Positions 43,132 through 53,931 of a DNA stretch of 57,669 nucleotides are shown here, in pieces (the stretch's first letter is position 1; each line of letters starts with the position of its first letter). Origin of the DNA: Rhizobium leguminosarum (GTDB lineage Bacteria > Pseudomonadota > Alphaproteobacteria > Rhizobiales > Rhizobiaceae). The stretch spans positions 1-57,669 of the forward strand of contig NZ_LWBS01000380.1 in assembly GCF_001652265.1 (NCBI RefSeq). Reading direction: 5' to 3'. The notes under the pieces are model-generated. The model searched no databases, was not told the DNA's origin, and was given only the letters and a program-made list of their open reading frames with translations. The translations under genes were made by a program, and so were the position numbers.

Positions 43132-43908
43132 ATGACCGGGGAAACCACTGACACCATCGATGCCTTTCATCGCGGCGCCTTCCATGTGATGCAGCCGAAG
43201 GGCAGGGGCCATCGCTCCGGCATGGATGCGATGCTGCTTGCGGCTCTGGTCGCCGACGATCGCCCGGTCAGGGTTGCCGATCTCGGCGCCGGCGCTGGTG
43301 CCGCCGGTCTTGCCGTCGCCTCGCGGCTTGCCAATACGCAAGTGGTGCTCTTCGAGCGCTCGGCCGAGATGGCCGATTATGCCCGCCGCAGCATCCTCTT
43401 GCCCGGCAATGCCCATGTCGCGGGCCGCGTCAGCGTCATCGAGGCCGATGTGACGCTGACCGCCAAGGCACGCAACGATGCGGGGCTCGCCGATGAAAGC
43501 TTCCACCACGTCATCATGAACCCGCCCTTCAACCACGCCGGCGACCGGCGCACGCCGGACGCGCTGAAGGCCGAAGCCCATGCGATGACCGACGGCCTGT
43601 TCGAAAGCTGGATCCGCACCGCCGGCGCCATCATGATCCCAGGCGGGCAATTGTCGCTGATCGCCAGGCCACAGTCGATCGCCGAGATCATCGCCGCCTG
43701 CGGCCGGCGCTTCGGCGGCATCGAGATCACCGCTATCCACCCGCGTCCGGGTGAAAACGCCGTCCGTATCCTGGTGACTGGTATCAAGGGATCGCGGGCG
43801 CGGCTGTCGCTGCGTGCGGCCCTCATCATGCACGAAGAGGGGAGCCACAAGTTCTCCCCTCTCGTCGATGATTTAAACAATGGCCGGGCGGCCTATATGA
43901 GGGTTTAA
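43132..43908 (+). CDS. Methyltransferase related to tRNA1(Val) adenine-N6 methyltransferase
   Basis: 258 residues, class I SAM-binding fold. Motif I is VADLGAGAGAAGLAVASRLA (about residue 46), and the catalytic motif IV is VIMNPPFNH (about residue 127), which targets an exocyclic amino group as in TrmN6 and HemK. RGHRSGMDAMLLAA precedes motif I, as in TrmN6. The substrate may be a tRNA adenine, inferred by homology. A RIME element follows its stop directly. Confidence 0.88.
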   Translation: MTGETTDTIDAFHRGAFHVMQPKGRGHRSGMDAMLLAALVADDRPVRVADLGAGAGAAGLAVASRLANTQVVLFERSAEMADYARRSILLPGNAHVAGRVSVIEADVTLTAKARNDAGLADESFHHVIMNPPFNHAGDRRTPDALKAEAHAMTDGLFESWIRTAGAIMIPGGQLSLIARPQSIAEIIAACGRRFGGIEITAIHPRPGENAVRILVTGIKGSRARLSLRAALIMHEEGSHKFSPLVDDLNNGRAAYMRV

Positions 43909-43986
43909 GCAGTTCCAGCAAAAGTGTGCAGCGGTTTTGCCAGGCAAAGCGCGAACCGCTTTTGCCGGGAATTGCGTGAACAAAGA
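43909..43986. repeat. RIME-like repeat between the methyltransferase gene and mntH
   Basis: AGCAGTTCCAGCAAAAGTG...GCCGGGAATTGCGTGAACAAA with two nested GCGGTTTTGCC / GAACCGCTTTTGCC cores. It lies between converging genes. Confidence 0.75.
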
Positions 43987-43987
43987 T

Positions 43988-45328
43988 CTAGCCGGTGACG
44001 AAGTCGAAGAGCAGCTTGACGTTCAGCCCGGCGATGACGACCGCGATCAGATAGGCGATGCCGCTCAGCCAGCGGGGCGCCACCAGTTCCCCCATCTTGG
44101 CCTTGCTGGCGGTGAACATGACAAGCGGGAAGACGGCGAAGGAAAGCTGCAGGCTGAGCACCACCTGGGTGAGGATCAAAAGCTGCGCCGTGCCCTGATC
44201 GCCGTACCAGATGGTGACGATCGCCGCAGGCACGATGGCGATGGCGCGGGTGATCAGCCGGCGTACCCACGGCTTCAGCCGGATCTTGAGGAAGCCTTCC
44301 ATGACGATCTGGCCGGCAAGCGTTGCCGTCACCGTCGAGTTGAGGCCGCAGCAGAGAAGCGCGATGCCGAAGAGCGTCGGCGCGATGGCGAGGCCGAGCA
44401 GCGGCGACAGCAGTGAATGGGCCTCGCCGAGTTCGACGACGTCGGTCTTGCCGTGCGCATTGAAAGCGGCCGCCGCAAGGATCAGGATCGAGGCGTTGAT
44501 CAGAAGCGCGAAACACAGCGCGACCGTGGAATCGATCGTCGCAAAGGTCAGCGCCTCCTTCTTTTCGGGAACCGTATGGCCGTAGGCCCGCGTCTGCACG
44601 ATGCCGGAGTGGAGGTAGAGATTGTGCGGCATGACGGTCGCGCCGAGAATGCCGAGCGCCAGGTAGAGCATCTCGGGATTGGTGACGATCTCCGTTGTCG
44701 GGAAGAAGCCGGTGAGGACGGCGCCCCACTGTGGGTCGGCAAGCAGGATCTGCACGCCGAAGCAGACCGCGATGACGCCGAGCATCGCGATGATGAAGGC
44801 CTCCACCCAGCGGAAGCCGAGCTTTTGCAGGAAGAGGATCACGAAGACGTCGAGCGCGGTGATCAGCACGCCGAGTTCGAGCGGGATGCCCATCAACAGG
44901 TTGAGGCCGATCGCCGTGCCGATCACCTCGGCGATATCGGTGGCGATGATGGCGATTTCCGCAAGGGCCCAGAGCGGCACCGAGACATATCTCGGAAAAG
45001 CGTCGCGGCAGGCCTGCGCAAGATCGCGCCCGGAAGCGATCGCCAGGCGCGCACAGAGCGCTTGCAGCACGATCGCCATCAGGTTGGAAAGCAGCGCGAC
45101 GGTGAGCAGCGCGTATCCGAATTTCGAGCCGCCGGCGAGCGATGTCGCCCAGTTGCCCGGGTCCATGTAACCGACGGCGACCATGTAGCCCGGCCCGGCG
45201 AAGGCTGCCGCCCTTCGCCATGCCGAGCTGTGACGCCCGGTACCGACGGTGCGGTAGACATCGGAGAGCGATCCCTCTCCGCGTTCGTGCCGCCAGCCGC
45301 TCTTTGCATTCGGATTGAGGACGTCCAT
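43988..45328 (-). CDS. mntH: Nramp-family divalent metal (manganese) transporter
   Basis: 446 residues, eleven hydrophobic helices. The metal-binding DPGN motif is in [18 protein letters not shown] (about residue 55), and [14 protein letters not shown] (about 216) carries the second, helix-6 motif. The methionine of GATVMPH is present, typical of Mn/Fe selectivity. It imports Mn2+ with protons at the inner membrane. A palindrome TGCAA-N5-TCGCA at 45381-45395 upstream resembles a Mur/Fur site. Confidence 0.93.
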   Translation of the reverse strand: MDVLNPNAKSGWRHERGEGSLSDVYRTVGTGRHSSAWRRAAAFAGPGYMVAVGYMDPGNWATSLAGGSKFGYALLTVALLSNLMAIVLQALCARLAIASGRDLAQACRDAFPRYVSVPLWALAEIAIIATDIAEVIGTAIGLNLLMGIPLELGVLITALDVFVILFLQKLGFRWVEAFIIAMLGVIAVCFGVQILLADPQWGAVLTGFFPTTEIVTNPEMLYLALGILGATVMPHNLYLHSGIVQTRAYGHTVPEKKEALTFATIDSTVALCFALLINASILILAAAAFNAHGKTDVVELGEAHSLLSPLLGLAIAPTLFGIALLCCGLNSTVTATLAGQIVMEGFLKIRLKPWVRRLITRAIAIVPAAIVTIWYGDQGTAQLLILTQVVLSLQLSFAVFPLVMFTASKAKMGELVAPRWLSGIAYLIAVVIAGLNVKLLFDFVTG

Positions 45329-45380
45329 GCGATTTCCATCTGTTTTATCGTCAGGGCACTATGCCGAATTAGGATGATAA

Positions 45381-45395
45381 TGCAAGTCATTCGCA
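45381..45395 (-). promoter_or_regulatory. Candidate Mur/Fur-type operator of mntH
   Basis: TGCAAGTCATTCGCA has near-perfect TGCRA arms with a 5-base centre, 53 bases upstream of the mntH ATG. Manganese-responsive Mur in Rhizobium is known to use TGC-rich palindromes, but I have not aligned this to an experimental site. Confidence 0.5.
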
Positions 45396-45526
45396 ACAAC
45401 AAAATCAAACTTGATGTTTTCGGCCCCAATGTTTTCAAGAACGCGGCCATTGCGTTTGCCGTTCCAGCGCATACATGGATGCCGATCGCAAACTGCGATC
45501 GTGCGACCCGAAGCGAAGGATGGGAA

Positions 45527-46387
45527 ATGGCCGGATTCTTGAGAAAACTGCTGCCGAAACGGTTCCGCAAGGACGGCATCACCATCCCGGTCGTCCGGCT
45601 GCAGGGCGCGATCATCAGCGGCGGCGGCCAGTTCCGGCCGACCCTCAATCTCGCCAATGTCTCTCCGGTTCTGGAAAAGGCCTTCGCCATGAAGGACGCG
45701 CCGGCAGTCGCCATCTCCATCAATTCGCCGGGCGGTTCGCCCGTCCAGTCGCGCCTGATCTTCACCCGCATTCGCGAACTCGCCCGCGAGAAGCAGAAGA
45801 AGGTTCTGGTCTTCGTCGAGGATGTCGCCGCCTCCGGCGGTTACATGATCGCGCTTGCCGGCGACGAAATCATCGCCGATGCTACCTCGATCGTCGGCTC
45901 GATCGGCGTCGTCTCCGGCGGTTTCGGCTTTCCCGAGCTGCTGAAGAAGATCGGCGTCGAGCGCCGCGTCTATACCGCCGGCGAAAACAAGGTGATCCTC
46001 GATCCTTTCCAGCCGGAAAAGGAAAAGGATATCGAGTATCTGAAGAGCCTGCAGCTCGAAATCCACCAGGTCTTCATCTCAATGGTGCGCGAGCGTCGCG
46101 CCGGCAAGCTGAGGGACGATACGGCGGTGTTTTCCGGCCTGTTCTGGAGCGGCACGCGCGGCCTGGAGCTCGGTCTCATCGATGGCCTCGGAGACATGCG
46201 CCAGGAATTGAAGAGGCGCTACGGCCAGAAGACCAAGCTGGAGCTCGTCACCGCCGGTCGCGGCCTGTTCGGTCGCCGAATTCCAGGCGTGTCGCGGGTT
46301 TCGCTCGAGGGCGCGGCATCCGGTCTCGCGACGGGGCTTGTCGAAGCGGCGGAAGAGAGAGCATTGTGGAGCCGTTTCGGGCTTTGA
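45527..46387 (+). CDS. S49-family signal peptide peptidase (SppA/SohB-like)
   Basis: 286 residues from ATG 45527 (AAGGA eight bases upstream). ITIPVVRLQGAI opens the ClpP-like core, SINSPGGSPVQSRLI is the substrate-binding strand, and the nucleophile is Ser103 of VAASGGYMIAL. It is the short, single-domain form (the E. coli SppA is twice this size). It probably degrades cleaved signal peptides at the inner membrane; no N-terminal transmembrane helix is seen. A small membrane protein gene follows 18 bases later. Confidence 0.88.
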   Translation: MAGFLRKLLPKRFRKDGITIPVVRLQGAIISGGGQFRPTLNLANVSPVLEKAFAMKDAPAVAISINSPGGSPVQSRLIFTRIRELAREKQKKVLVFVEDVAASGGYMIALAGDEIIADATSIVGSIGVVSGGFGFPELLKKIGVERRVYTAGENKVILDPFQPEKEKDIEYLKSLQLEIHQVFISMVRERRAGKLRDDTAVFSGLFWSGTRGLELGLIDGLGDMRQELKRRYGQKTKLELVTAGRGLFGRRIPGVSRVSLEGAASGLATGLVEAAEERALWSRFGL

Positions 46388-46405
46388 AGGGAGCAAGAGA
46401 GGGGC

Positions 46406-46597
46406 ATGCCGCAGTTAATTACCATTCTGATCCTGGTTTTCTCAGCCTGGTGGCTTTACCGCCGCTTCGTCTCGGATGCCCGCAAGCTCGCCGAAAAGTC
46501 GCGCCGCGCTGAAAAGGAACGCCAGACCGGCGCGATCGGCACGCTGGTCAAAGACCCGGCGACCGGAGAGTACCGGCTGAAGCGCGAGGGCGAATAA
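46406..46597 (+). CDS. Small single-span membrane protein
   Basis: 63 residues: hydrophobic helix at 3-18 (QLITILILVFSAWWLYRRF) and then a basic coil ending in a DPATGEYRLKREGE turn. I know no functional name. It follows the S49 peptidase gene closely (18 bases) and probably shares its transcript. Confidence 0.75.
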   Translation: MPQLITILILVFSAWWLYRRFVSDARKLAEKSRRAEKERQTGAIGTLVKDPATGEYRLKREGE

Positions 46598-46965
46598 CAG
46601 GCTTCGCCACTTATTTGCCTCTGATCCGGCAACGGCTCCGCAACGTAGGGCGGGCTTGGAACCCCCCTCTGTCCTGCCGGACATCTCCCCGACAAGGGGG
46701 GAGATTGGCAAGGGGAAATGTCTCGGCTTTCATGACTGCTCCGCGCAGGCGTTTCGTTGTTTGGGGAAACCCTAGCCATTTGCCGATCTCCCCACCTGTG
46801 GGGGGAGATGCCCGGCAGGGCAGAGGGGGGTACCCCGCAGCACAAGAAAGAATCCGTCTTCCCTATCAGCATTCGACAGCTCTTCGCCGCCGCAAAAGTC
46901 TTGACCCCTGCCGTCCTCCATGGCACCTGTCGCGCCGATAAATCCCACGCAATCGGTGCCGTTCG
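46598..46965. other. Intergenic region with an inverted-repeat element before glyQ
   Basis: No gene seen. Arms at 46661-46715 and 46779-46831 are inverted copies (TCTGTCCTGCCGG... versus ...CCGGCAGGGCAGA) with internal CATCTCCCC/GGGGAGAT hairpins around a 63-base core. The last 60 bases hold a possible TTGACC -35 at 46902 for glyQ. Confidence 0.6.
46661..46831. repeat. MITE-like inverted repeat element (about 171 bp)
   Basis: Paired arms of about 53 bases; the pairing includes CCTGCCGG and CATCTCCCC blocks. Similar in plan, but not in sequence, to the element at 30291-30456. Confidence 0.7.
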
Positions 46966-47922
46966 ATGTCAGCTATCCCAGACCATATGAACCCGAAGCG
47001 CTCCTTCCAGGCGCTGATCCTGACCCTACATAACTACTGGGCGGACAAGGGTTGCGCGGTGCTGCAGCCCTACGATATGGAAGTCGGCGCCGGCACCTTT
47101 CATCCGGCCACCACGCTGCGCGCCCTCGGCCCCAAGCCGTGGAAGGCGGCTTACGTCCAGCCGTCTCGCCGTCCGTCCGACGGCCGCTATGGTGAGAATC
47201 CGAACCGGCTGCAGCATTATTACCAATACCAGGTAATCCTGAAGCCGAACCCGCCAAACCTGCAGGAGCTTTATCTCGGCTCGCTGGCGGCAATCGGTCT
47301 CGATCCGCTGCTGCATGATATCCGTTTCGTCGAGGACGACTGGGAAAGCCCGACGCTTGGCGCCTGGGGCCTCGGCTGGGAATGCTGGTGCGATGGCATG
47401 GAAGTCTCGCAGTTCACCTATTTCCAGCAGGTCTGCGGTATCGAATGCTCGCCCGTCGCCGGCGAATTGACCTATGGTCTCGAACGTCTCGCCATGTATG
47501 TCCAGGGTGTCGACAATGTCTACGACCTGAACTTCAACGGCCGCGACGGCGACGAGAAGATCAGCTATGGCGATGTCTTCCTGCAGGCCGAGCAGGAATA
47601 TTCGCGCCATAATTTCGAATTCGCCAATACCGAGATGCTGCATCGCCACTTCGTCGATGCCGAGAAGGAATGCCGGGCGCTGCTCGATGCCGGCGCCCCC
47701 GGCGACAATGCCAACCAGCGCCTGCACAAATGCGTTTTCCCGGCCTATGACCAGTGCATCAAGGCAAGCCATGTCTTTAACCTGCTCGACGCCCGCGGCG
47801 TCATCTCGGTCACCGAGCGTCAGAGCTATATCTTGCGCGTGCGCACCCTCGCCAAGGCCTGCGGCGAAGCCTTCCTGCTGACCGACGCCGGCGGCATCAA
47901 TCTGGACAAAGAGGCGGCGTGA
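46966..47922 (+). CDS. glyQ: Glycine--tRNA ligase alpha subunit
   Basis: 318 residues. [40 protein letters not shown] and [22 protein letters not shown] segments ([19 protein letters not shown]) are diagnostic of the alpha subunit of the alpha2beta2 enzyme. It binds ATP and glycine. The partner glyS is not in the window; instead a P-loop gene overlaps its end by four bases. The ATG at 46966 is the more conventional start; 46987 is possible. Confidence 0.95.
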   Translation: MSAIPDHMNPKRSFQALILTLHNYWADKGCAVLQPYDMEVGAGTFHPATTLRALGPKPWKAAYVQPSRRPSDGRYGENPNRLQHYYQYQVILKPNPPNLQELYLGSLAAIGLDPLLHDIRFVEDDWESPTLGAWGLGWECWCDGMEVSQFTYFQQVCGIECSPVAGELTYGLERLAMYVQGVDNVYDLNFNGRDGDEKISYGDVFLQAEQEYSRHNFEFANTEMLHRHFVDAEKECRALLDAGAPGDNANQRLHKCVFPAYDQCIKASHVFNLLDARGVISVTERQSYILRVRTLAKACGEAFLLTDAGGINLDKEAA

Positions 47923-48470
47923 CACAACAGCCCGCCAGCCGCATCATCCATATCAACGGCTGGCCGGGCACTGGAAAGCTGACTGTCGGCCGCCTGCTGG
48001 CGAAGAGGCTCGGCGCGCGGCTCATTGATAATCACATGCTGCTCAATCCGGCTGAGGCCCTGTTCTCGCGCAGCGATCCCCTGCACGCATCGCTGCGGGG
48101 GCAGATCCGCCAGGCCGTTTTCGACCATGCCGTGCGCGCCGACCCGGCTGAAAGCTTCGTCTTCACCGATGCCTTGTCGGACGATGCACAAGACGCTGCG
48201 ACCTTCTCTTGGTATCGCGATCTGGCTGCCGCAAGAGGCGCCGATCTGGTGGCGATCCTGCTCGATTGCGCCCCGGAAGAGAACGCCAGGCGCCTTGTTT
48301 CTCCCGGCCGGTCCGAAGCGCTCAAGCTGACGGATATTGCGGTACTGCAACGGCTGCGGGCAAACCATAGGCTGCTGCGCGGGCTGGCTGAACGCACCGT
48401 CGAAATCGACACGACAGGCCTTTTGCCGGAGCAGACGACGGCCCGAATCCTCGGAGATATCGGCGTTTGA
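47919..48470 (+). CDS. P-loop kinase-like protein
   Basis: 183 residues with GTG start at 47919 (GTGA overlap with the glyQ stop). Walker A is [20 protein letters not shown] near residue 14. A lid-like segment ([17 protein letters not shown]) and a C-terminal helix are typical of small nucleoside or sugar kinases (AAA_33/gluconate-kinase-like). The substrate is unknown. It lies in the gap where glyS might be expected and is translationally coupled to glyQ. Confidence 0.8.
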   Translation: MTQQPASRIIHINGWPGTGKLTVGRLLAKRLGARLIDNHMLLNPAEALFSRSDPLHASLRGQIRQAVFDHAVRADPAESFVFTDALSDDAQDAATFSWYRDLAAARGADLVAILLDCAPEENARRLVSPGRSEALKLTDIAVLQRLRANHRLLRGLAERTVEIDTTGLLPEQTTARILGDIGV

Positions 48471-48531
48471 CGGCAGCCGGCAAAACCGCTTAGTGTCCGC
48501 CCGGACATTACTTCGCAGCGGGGGATTCGCG

Positions 48532-49083
48532 ATGTATATTGCACTTGGCGGCATCGTTCTGGTCGCGCTCTATCTCGTCTTCATCTACAACGGCCTGGTT
48601 CGCGCGCGGCAGATGGCGGAAGAAGCCTGGTCGGGCATCGATGTCCAGCTCAAGCGCCGCGCCGACCTGATCCCGAACCTGATCGAGACGGTCAAGGGCT
48701 ATGCCGCCCATGAAAAGTCGACGCTCGAAGAGGTGGTTGAGCTCCGCAACAAGGCGCAAGCCGTGCCATCAGGCGATGTCGCCGGCAGGGCGCAGGCGGA
48801 AGGTCTGCTCGGCCAGGCGCTCGGCCGCGTCGTGGCGCTCGCCGAAGCCTATCCCGATCTCAAGGCCAACCAGAACTTTGCCGAGCTCCAGGCTTCGTTG
48901 GAAACCATGGAAGGCGAGCTGCAAATGGCGCGGCGTTACTACAACGGCGCCGCCCGCGATCTCAACGTCAAGGTCGAAAGCTTCCCGTCCAATCTCGTCG
49001 CCGGCCAGTTCGGTTTTGCCAAGCGGGAATATTTCGAAATCACCAACGAGGCCGACCGCGCCGTCCCCACCGTGAAATTCTGA
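48532..49083 (+). CDS. lemA: LemA-family membrane protein
   Basis: 183 residues from ATG 48532 (GGGGA eight bases upstream). One N-terminal transmembrane helix (IALGGIVLVALYLVFIYNGL) is followed by helical bundle sequence SGIDVQLKRRADLIPNLIET and, at the end, ESFPSNLVAGQFGFAKREYF, both LemA signatures. Function is not firmly known. LemA genes are often paired with DUF2207 genes; here aroA stands between them. Confidence 0.9.
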   Translation: MYIALGGIVLVALYLVFIYNGLVRARQMAEEAWSGIDVQLKRRADLIPNLIETVKGYAAHEKSTLEEVVELRNKAQAVPSGDVAGRAQAEGLLGQALGRVVALAEAYPDLKANQNFAELQASLETMEGELQMARRYYNGAARDLNVKVESFPSNLVAGQFGFAKREYFEITNEADRAVPTVKF

Positions 49084-49145
49084 CGATCCGGCATTTTGCC
49101 TTTGCCAGAAAGCGATTAAGAGCAAGGGCAGATCGCGGCGGGCTA

Positions 49146-49233
49146 GAGCATGTCGCGCAAAAGTGTGCAGCGGTTTTGCGATAACGACATGCGCAAAACC
49201 AAAGACCTAAAGCGCGGCACGCGCTTTAGGTCG
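49146..49233. repeat. RIME element before aroA
   Basis: GAGCATGTCGCGCAAAAGTG...GACATGCGC palindrome plus a CTAAAGCGC...GCGCTTTAG palindrome, the same two-part plan as 38153-38256. It ends 21 bases before the aroA ATG. Confidence 0.85.
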
Positions 49234-49254
49234 CCCCAGGGACGGAAGAATAGC

Positions 49255-50517
49255 ATGACACGCACAGCCAAACTCACGATCATCCCGCCGCGCAAACCGC
49301 TTTCGGGCCGCGCCATGCCGCCGGGCTCCAAGTCGATCACCAATCGCGCCCTGCTGCTCGCGGGCCCGGCGAAGGGCACCAGCCGGCTGACCGGGGCGCT
49401 GAAGAGCGACGATACGCGCTATATGGCCGACGCGCTACGTGCCATGGGTGTCGCGATCGACGAGCCTGACGACACCACCTTCGTCGTTACCGGCAACGGC
49501 AGGCTGCTGCCGCCGGAGGCACCGCTGTTCCTCGGCAATGCCGGCACGGCGACACGCTTCCTGACGGCGGCTGCGGCTTTGGTCGACGGCACCGTTATCG
49601 TCGATGGCGACGAACATATGCGCAAGCGCCCGATCGGCCCGCTGGTCGAGGCGATGCGCACGCTCGGCATCGACGTGACCGCCGAGACCGGCTGCCCGCC
49701 AGTCACCGTCAAGGGCACCGGCCGCTTCCAGGCCGACCGCATCCGCATCGATGGCGGCCTGTCCAGCCAGTATGTTTCGGCACTGCTGATGATGGCGGCC
49801 GGCGGCGACCGGCCGGTCGATATCGAACTCGTCGGCGAGGATATCGGCGCGCTCGGCTATATCGATCTGACCACGGCGGCGATGAAGGCTTTCGGCGCAA
49901 AGGTCGAGAAGACCAGCCCCGTCACATGGCGTGTCGCGCCGACCGGCTACCGCGCCGCCGATTTCATCGTCGAGCCGGATGCCTCGGCTGCGACCTATCT
50001 CTGGGCGGCCGAGGTTCTCACCGGCGGCGCGATCGATCTCGGTGTTCCCTCCGATACCTTCTCGCAGCCCGATGCGCGCGCCTATGACATCATCGCCAAA
50101 TTCCCGCATCTGCCGGCAGAGATCGACGGCTCGCAGATGCAGGATGCCGTTCCGACCCTTGCCGTGCTTGCCGCATTCAACGAGACGCCGGTTCGCTTCG
50201 TCGGCATTGCCAATCTGCGCGTCAAGGAATGCGATCGCATCCGGGCGCTCTCGACCGGCCTCAACCGCATTGTTTCAGGCCTTGCCCGCGAAGAGGGCGA
50301 CGATCTGATCGTGCAGTCCGATCCCGCACTTGCAGGAAGGCGTCTATCGGCGGAGATCGACAGTTTCGCCGACCATCGCATTGCCATGAGCTTCGCGCTG
50401 GCAGGGCTCAAGATCGACGGCATTACCATTCTCGATCCCGATTGCGTCGGCAAAACCTTCCCCGCCTATTGGCGGACGCTCGCGGCACTCGGCGTGAAAT
50501 ACCAGCACAACGATTGA
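49255..50517 (+). CDS. aroA: 3-phosphoshikimate 1-carboxyvinyltransferase (EPSP synthase)
   Basis: 420 residues from ATG 49255 (GGAAG upstream); in-frame sequence further upstream is [18 protein letters not shown] and LRVKECDRI are EPSP synthase motifs, and [12 protein letters not shown] closes the active site. The block [16 protein letters not shown] is class-I-like, with Phe102 where E. coli has Pro101 and Thr for Met99; fungal AROM enzymes have SRF here. The known CP4-type (class II) rhizobial enzyme has a different sequence here, so this may be a second copy. It converts shikimate 3-phosphate and PEP to EPSP. Confidence 0.92.
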   Translation: MTRTAKLTIIPPRKPLSGRAMPPGSKSITNRALLLAGPAKGTSRLTGALKSDDTRYMADALRAMGVAIDEPDDTTFVVTGNGRLLPPEAPLFLGNAGTATRFLTAAAALVDGTVIVDGDEHMRKRPIGPLVEAMRTLGIDVTAETGCPPVTVKGTGRFQADRIRIDGGLSSQYVSALLMMAAGGDRPVDIELVGEDIGALGYIDLTTAAMKAFGAKVEKTSPVTWRVAPTGYRAADFIVEPDASAATYLWAAEVLTGGAIDLGVPSDTFSQPDARAYDIIAKFPHLPAEIDGSQMQDAVPTLAVLAAFNETPVRFVGIANLRVKECDRIRALSTGLNRIVSGLAREEGDDLIVQSDPALAGRRLSAEIDSFADHRIAMSFALAGLKIDGITILDPDCVGKTFPAYWRTLAALGVKYQHND

Positions 50518-50555
50518 CGGAACGCGCAGCCGAGGCTGCCGGCGAGGAGACAGGG

Positions 50556-52490
50556 ATGGGGCGTCGGGTTTTCGGATTTTGTTTTGCGCTGCTGTTGATG
50601 CTCGCCGCTCCGGCGGTGTTTGCCGCCGAGGTGATCGACAGCTTCGCCTCCGATATCACGCTCGAAAAGAGCGGCGCGATGACAGTGACGGAAACGATCA
50701 CCGTCAATGCAGAGAACAACCAGATCAACCACGGCATTTTCCGTGACTTCCCGCTCTATTTCACCGATGCGGCGGGCCGCCGCCGCAGCGTCGATTTCGA
50801 CATGGTGTCGGTCCAGCGTGATGGCGATAACGAACCCTGGCACACCGAGTCGATATCAGGCGGTATCCGCATCTATGCTGGTTCTGCCGATGTGACGGTG
50901 ACGCCGGGCCGTCATCGCTACGTCTTCACCTACAGGACCAATCGTCAGATCCGCTATTTCGACGATCACGACGAACTCTACTGGAACGTCACCGGCAATG
51001 GCTGGATCTTCCCGATCCGCTCGGCCACGGCGACGGTGCACCTGCCGCCCGGTGTCGACGCCACTGATACGATCTTCTTCACCGGCCCGGAAGGCGCGAC
51101 CGGCAAGAATGCCCGCGTCAGCGAAACCGGCGCCGGTCTGGTCTTTTCGACGACCGAGCCGCTCGACGCACACGAAGGTCTGACCTTCTCGATCAAAATG
51201 GCGAAGGGCTCCATCGACCCGCCGAGCGCCGATATGGAAAGCACATGGTGGCTGAAGGACAACCGCAATTATTTCATCGGCTTCTGCGGCCTGATCCTCG
51301 TTTTGGCTTATTACGTCAGATCCTGGCTGAAGGTCGGCCGCGATCCTGCCCGCGGCGTCGTCGTGCCGCGCTGGGATGCGCCTGATGGCATCTCGCCGGC
51401 GCTGGTCAACTACATCGACAATCAGGGCTTCTCTGGCGGGGGCTGGACGGCGCTTTCCGCCACCGCGCTCAATCTTGCCGTCCGCGGTTACGTCAAGCTC
51501 GAAGATCTGAAGAATTCGATCGTCATCCAAGGCACCGGCAAGCAGCTCGGCAAGGAGAAGTTCCAGGCCGGCGAGATCGAATTGCTGAAGGTTGCCGGCG
51601 GCCCCGGCTCGACGCTGACGATCGACAAGGCCAATGGCGAGCGGGTAAAGTCCGTCGGCCAGGCCTTTCGCTCGGCGATCGAGAAGGAACACCGCGGCAA
51701 ATATTACAATTCCAACCTCGGTTATACCGCAGGCGGCATCGTGCTCAGCGCCGCCGCCCTGGCGATACTGTTCGTCTTCGGTTCGCTGGAGCCCGAGACG
51801 ATCGCACTGATGCTGATTCCAATCGCCATCGCGGTCTTCGTCGCCGTCTTCGCCGCCGGCCTCGTCAGGTCGCTGCATCACGGCAAGTCGCTGTTCGGCA
51901 AGATCATCGCCATCATCTCCGCTGCGATCGGCGCCTTCGTCGGCATCAGCATCCTGGCGATCTTGGTGATGGCGCTCACCTCGTCGCTGATGGAGCTGCA
52001 TGAAACGCCGATGCTCTTTGCCGTCGGCGGCATCGTGCTTTTGAACATCCTCTATTTCTTCATCATGGGCGCACCGACCCCGCTCGGCGCCAAGATGATG
52101 GACGGCATAGATGGCCTGCGGCAGTATCTGACGCTTGCCGAGAAGGACCGGATGAACACGGCCGGCGCGCCCTCTATGTCGCCGCAGCATTTCGAGACGC
52201 TACTGCCCTATGCGGTGGCGCTCGGCGTCGAAAAGCCCTGGTCGCGCACTTTCGAGACCTGGCTTGCGGCAGCTGCCGCCGGCGCGGCCGCTGCCTATGC
52301 GCCCGCCTGGTATTCCGGCAATTTCAACAGCGGCAGTTTCTCTGATCGCATCGGCGGCTTTTCCTCGTCGATGGCCTCGACCATCGCTTCGACGATTCCT
52401 TCGCCGCCGCCGTCTAGTTCATCCTCCGGTTTTTCCGGCGGCGGCTCGTCCGGCGGGGGCGGCGGAGGCGGCGGAGGCGGGGGTTGGTAG
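50556..52490 (+). CDS. DUF2207 membrane protein with poly-Gly tail
   Basis: 644 residues from ATG 50556 (GAGGAGACAGGG upstream). A signal peptide ([20 protein letters not shown]) and a periplasmic beta-rich DUF2207 domain come first ([40 protein letters not shown]), then transmembrane segments near 240-260, 392-445 and 450-505. The C-terminus is a Ser/Gly tract with a [15 protein letters not shown] end. These proteins are common partners of LemA. Function unknown; the glycine tail is a family habit. Confidence 0.88.
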   Translation: MGRRVFGFCFALLLMLAAPAVFAAEVIDSFASDITLEKSGAMTVTETITVNAENNQINHGIFRDFPLYFTDAAGRRRSVDFDMVSVQRDGDNEPWHTESISGGIRIYAGSADVTVTPGRHRYVFTYRTNRQIRYFDDHDELYWNVTGNGWIFPIRSATATVHLPPGVDATDTIFFTGPEGATGKNARVSETGAGLVFSTTEPLDAHEGLTFSIKMAKGSIDPPSADMESTWWLKDNRNYFIGFCGLILVLAYYVRSWLKVGRDPARGVVVPRWDAPDGISPALVNYIDNQGFSGGGWTALSATALNLAVRGYVKLEDLKNSIVIQGTGKQLGKEKFQAGEIELLKVAGGPGSTLTIDKANGERVKSVGQAFRSAIEKEHRGKYYNSNLGYTAGGIVLSAAALAILFVFGSLEPETIALMLIPIAIAVFVAVFAAGLVRSLHHGKSLFGKIIAIISAAIGAFVGISILAILVMALTSSLMELHETPMLFAVGGIVLLNILYFFIMGAPTPLGAKMMDGIDGLRQYLTLAEKDRMNTAGAPSMSPQHFETLLPYAVALGVEKPWSRTFETWLAAAAAGAAAAYAPAWYSGNFNSGSFSDRIGGFSSSMASTIASTIPSPPPSSSSSGFSGGGSSGGGGGGGGGGGW

Positions 52491-52554
52491 CTTTCCCGCT
52501 TGACCTTTCGGTCCTTCGCCCTTAACCGCCAGACGAAACAGGAAAGGGTCGCGG

Positions 52555-53832
52555 ATGAAGGTTCTGTTGATCGGATCGGGCGGACGCGAGCATGCGCTCG
52601 CCTGGAAGCTGGCGCAATCGCCGTTGATGACGGAATTCTATGCTGCACCCGGCAATCCCGGTATTGCCGAACACGCCATGCTGGTGCCCGTTGACATCGA
52701 GGATCACCAAGCGGTCGCGGCCTTCTGCAAGGACAAGGCGATCGATTTCGTCGTCGTCGGCCCGGAGGCGCCGCTGGTTGCCGGCCTCGCCGACCGGCTG
52801 CGCGCCGATGGCCTGGCGGTCTTCGGTCCCTCCGCTGCCGCAGCCCAGCTCGAGGGTTCCAAAGGCTTCACCAAGGATATCTGCGCCCGCTACGATATTC
52901 CGACAGGCGCCTACCAGCGCTTCAACAATGGACCGAAGGCCAAAGCCTATATCCGCGCCGAGGGTGTGCCGATCGTCGTCAAGGCCGACGGCCTTGCCGC
53001 CGGCAAGGGCGTGACGGTTGCGATGACGCTGGACGAGGCGCTGGCGGCTGTCGATGACTGCTTCGAGGGCGCCTTTGGCGCTGCCGGCGCCGAAGTCGTC
53101 GTCGAAGCTTATCTCGATGGCGAGGAGGCGAGCTTCTTCTGCCTCTGCGATGGCAAACATGCGCTGCCGCTCGCAACCGCCCAGGATCACAAGCGGGTGG
53201 GCGAGGGCGATACCGGCGTCAATACCGGCGGCATGGGCGCCTATTCGCCGGCGCCTGTGATGACCGCCGAGATGGTCGAACGCACGATGAAGGAGATCAT
53301 CGAACCGACGATGCGCGGCATGGCCGAGAGCGGCCATCCTTTCTCCGGCGTCTTTTTCGCCGGGCTGATGATCACCAAGAAGGGGCCCGAGCTCATCGAA
53401 TACAATGTCCGCTTCGGCGATCCTGAATGCCAGGTGATGATGATGCGGTTGAAAAGCGATCTGCTGCCGCTGCTGCTTGCCACCGCCAACGGCACGCTCG
53501 ATCAGGTCAACGCCGAATGGAACGACGATCCGGCCCTGACGGTGGTCATGGCCTCAAAGGGTTATCCTGGCGCCTACGAGAAGAATACGCCGATCCTCTC
53601 GCTGCCTGATGCAGGTGAGGGCGAGAAGGTGTTTCATGCCGGCACGGGTCTGAAAGACGGTGCGCTGGTTGCGACCGGCGGCCGCGTGCTGAACGTTACC
53701 GCGTCGGGCGGCACGGTCGCCGAGGCCAAGAACCGCGCCTACGCGCTGCTCGACAGGGTAAGATGGGAAAACGGTTTCTGCCGGCGCGACATCGGCTGGC
53801 GGGCGATCGAGCGCGAAACCGGCTCGGAATGA
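52555..53832 (+). CDS. purD: Phosphoribosylamine--glycine ligase
   Basis: 425 residues. [20 protein letters not shown] begins the family. An ATP-grasp domain holds [51 protein letters not shown] and [12 protein letters not shown]. It joins glycine to phosphoribosylamine, the second step of purine synthesis. No other pur gene is adjacent. ATG 52555 follows GGAAAGGGTC. Confidence 0.97.
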   Translation: MKVLLIGSGGREHALAWKLAQSPLMTEFYAAPGNPGIAEHAMLVPVDIEDHQAVAAFCKDKAIDFVVVGPEAPLVAGLADRLRADGLAVFGPSAAAAQLEGSKGFTKDICARYDIPTGAYQRFNNGPKAKAYIRAEGVPIVVKADGLAAGKGVTVAMTLDEALAAVDDCFEGAFGAAGAEVVVEAYLDGEEASFFCLCDGKHALPLATAQDHKRVGEGDTGVNTGGMGAYSPAPVMTAEMVERTMKEIIEPTMRGMAESGHPFSGVFFAGLMITKKGPELIEYNVRFGDPECQVMMMRLKSDLLPLLLATANGTLDQVNAEWNDDPALTVVMASKGYPGAYEKNTPILSLPDAGEGEKVFHAGTGLKDGALVATGGRVLNVTASGGTVAEAKNRAYALLDRVRWENGFCRRDIGWRAIERETGSE

Positions 53833-53931
53833 GTATAAACCGGCCCGTTCTTTAAATTTTTACCCTTTCCCCTGACGGGATGGAAACAAAGCTGCGCTAA
53901 TTTGCTCCCAAGATGAGACGGAGTAGCGTTG

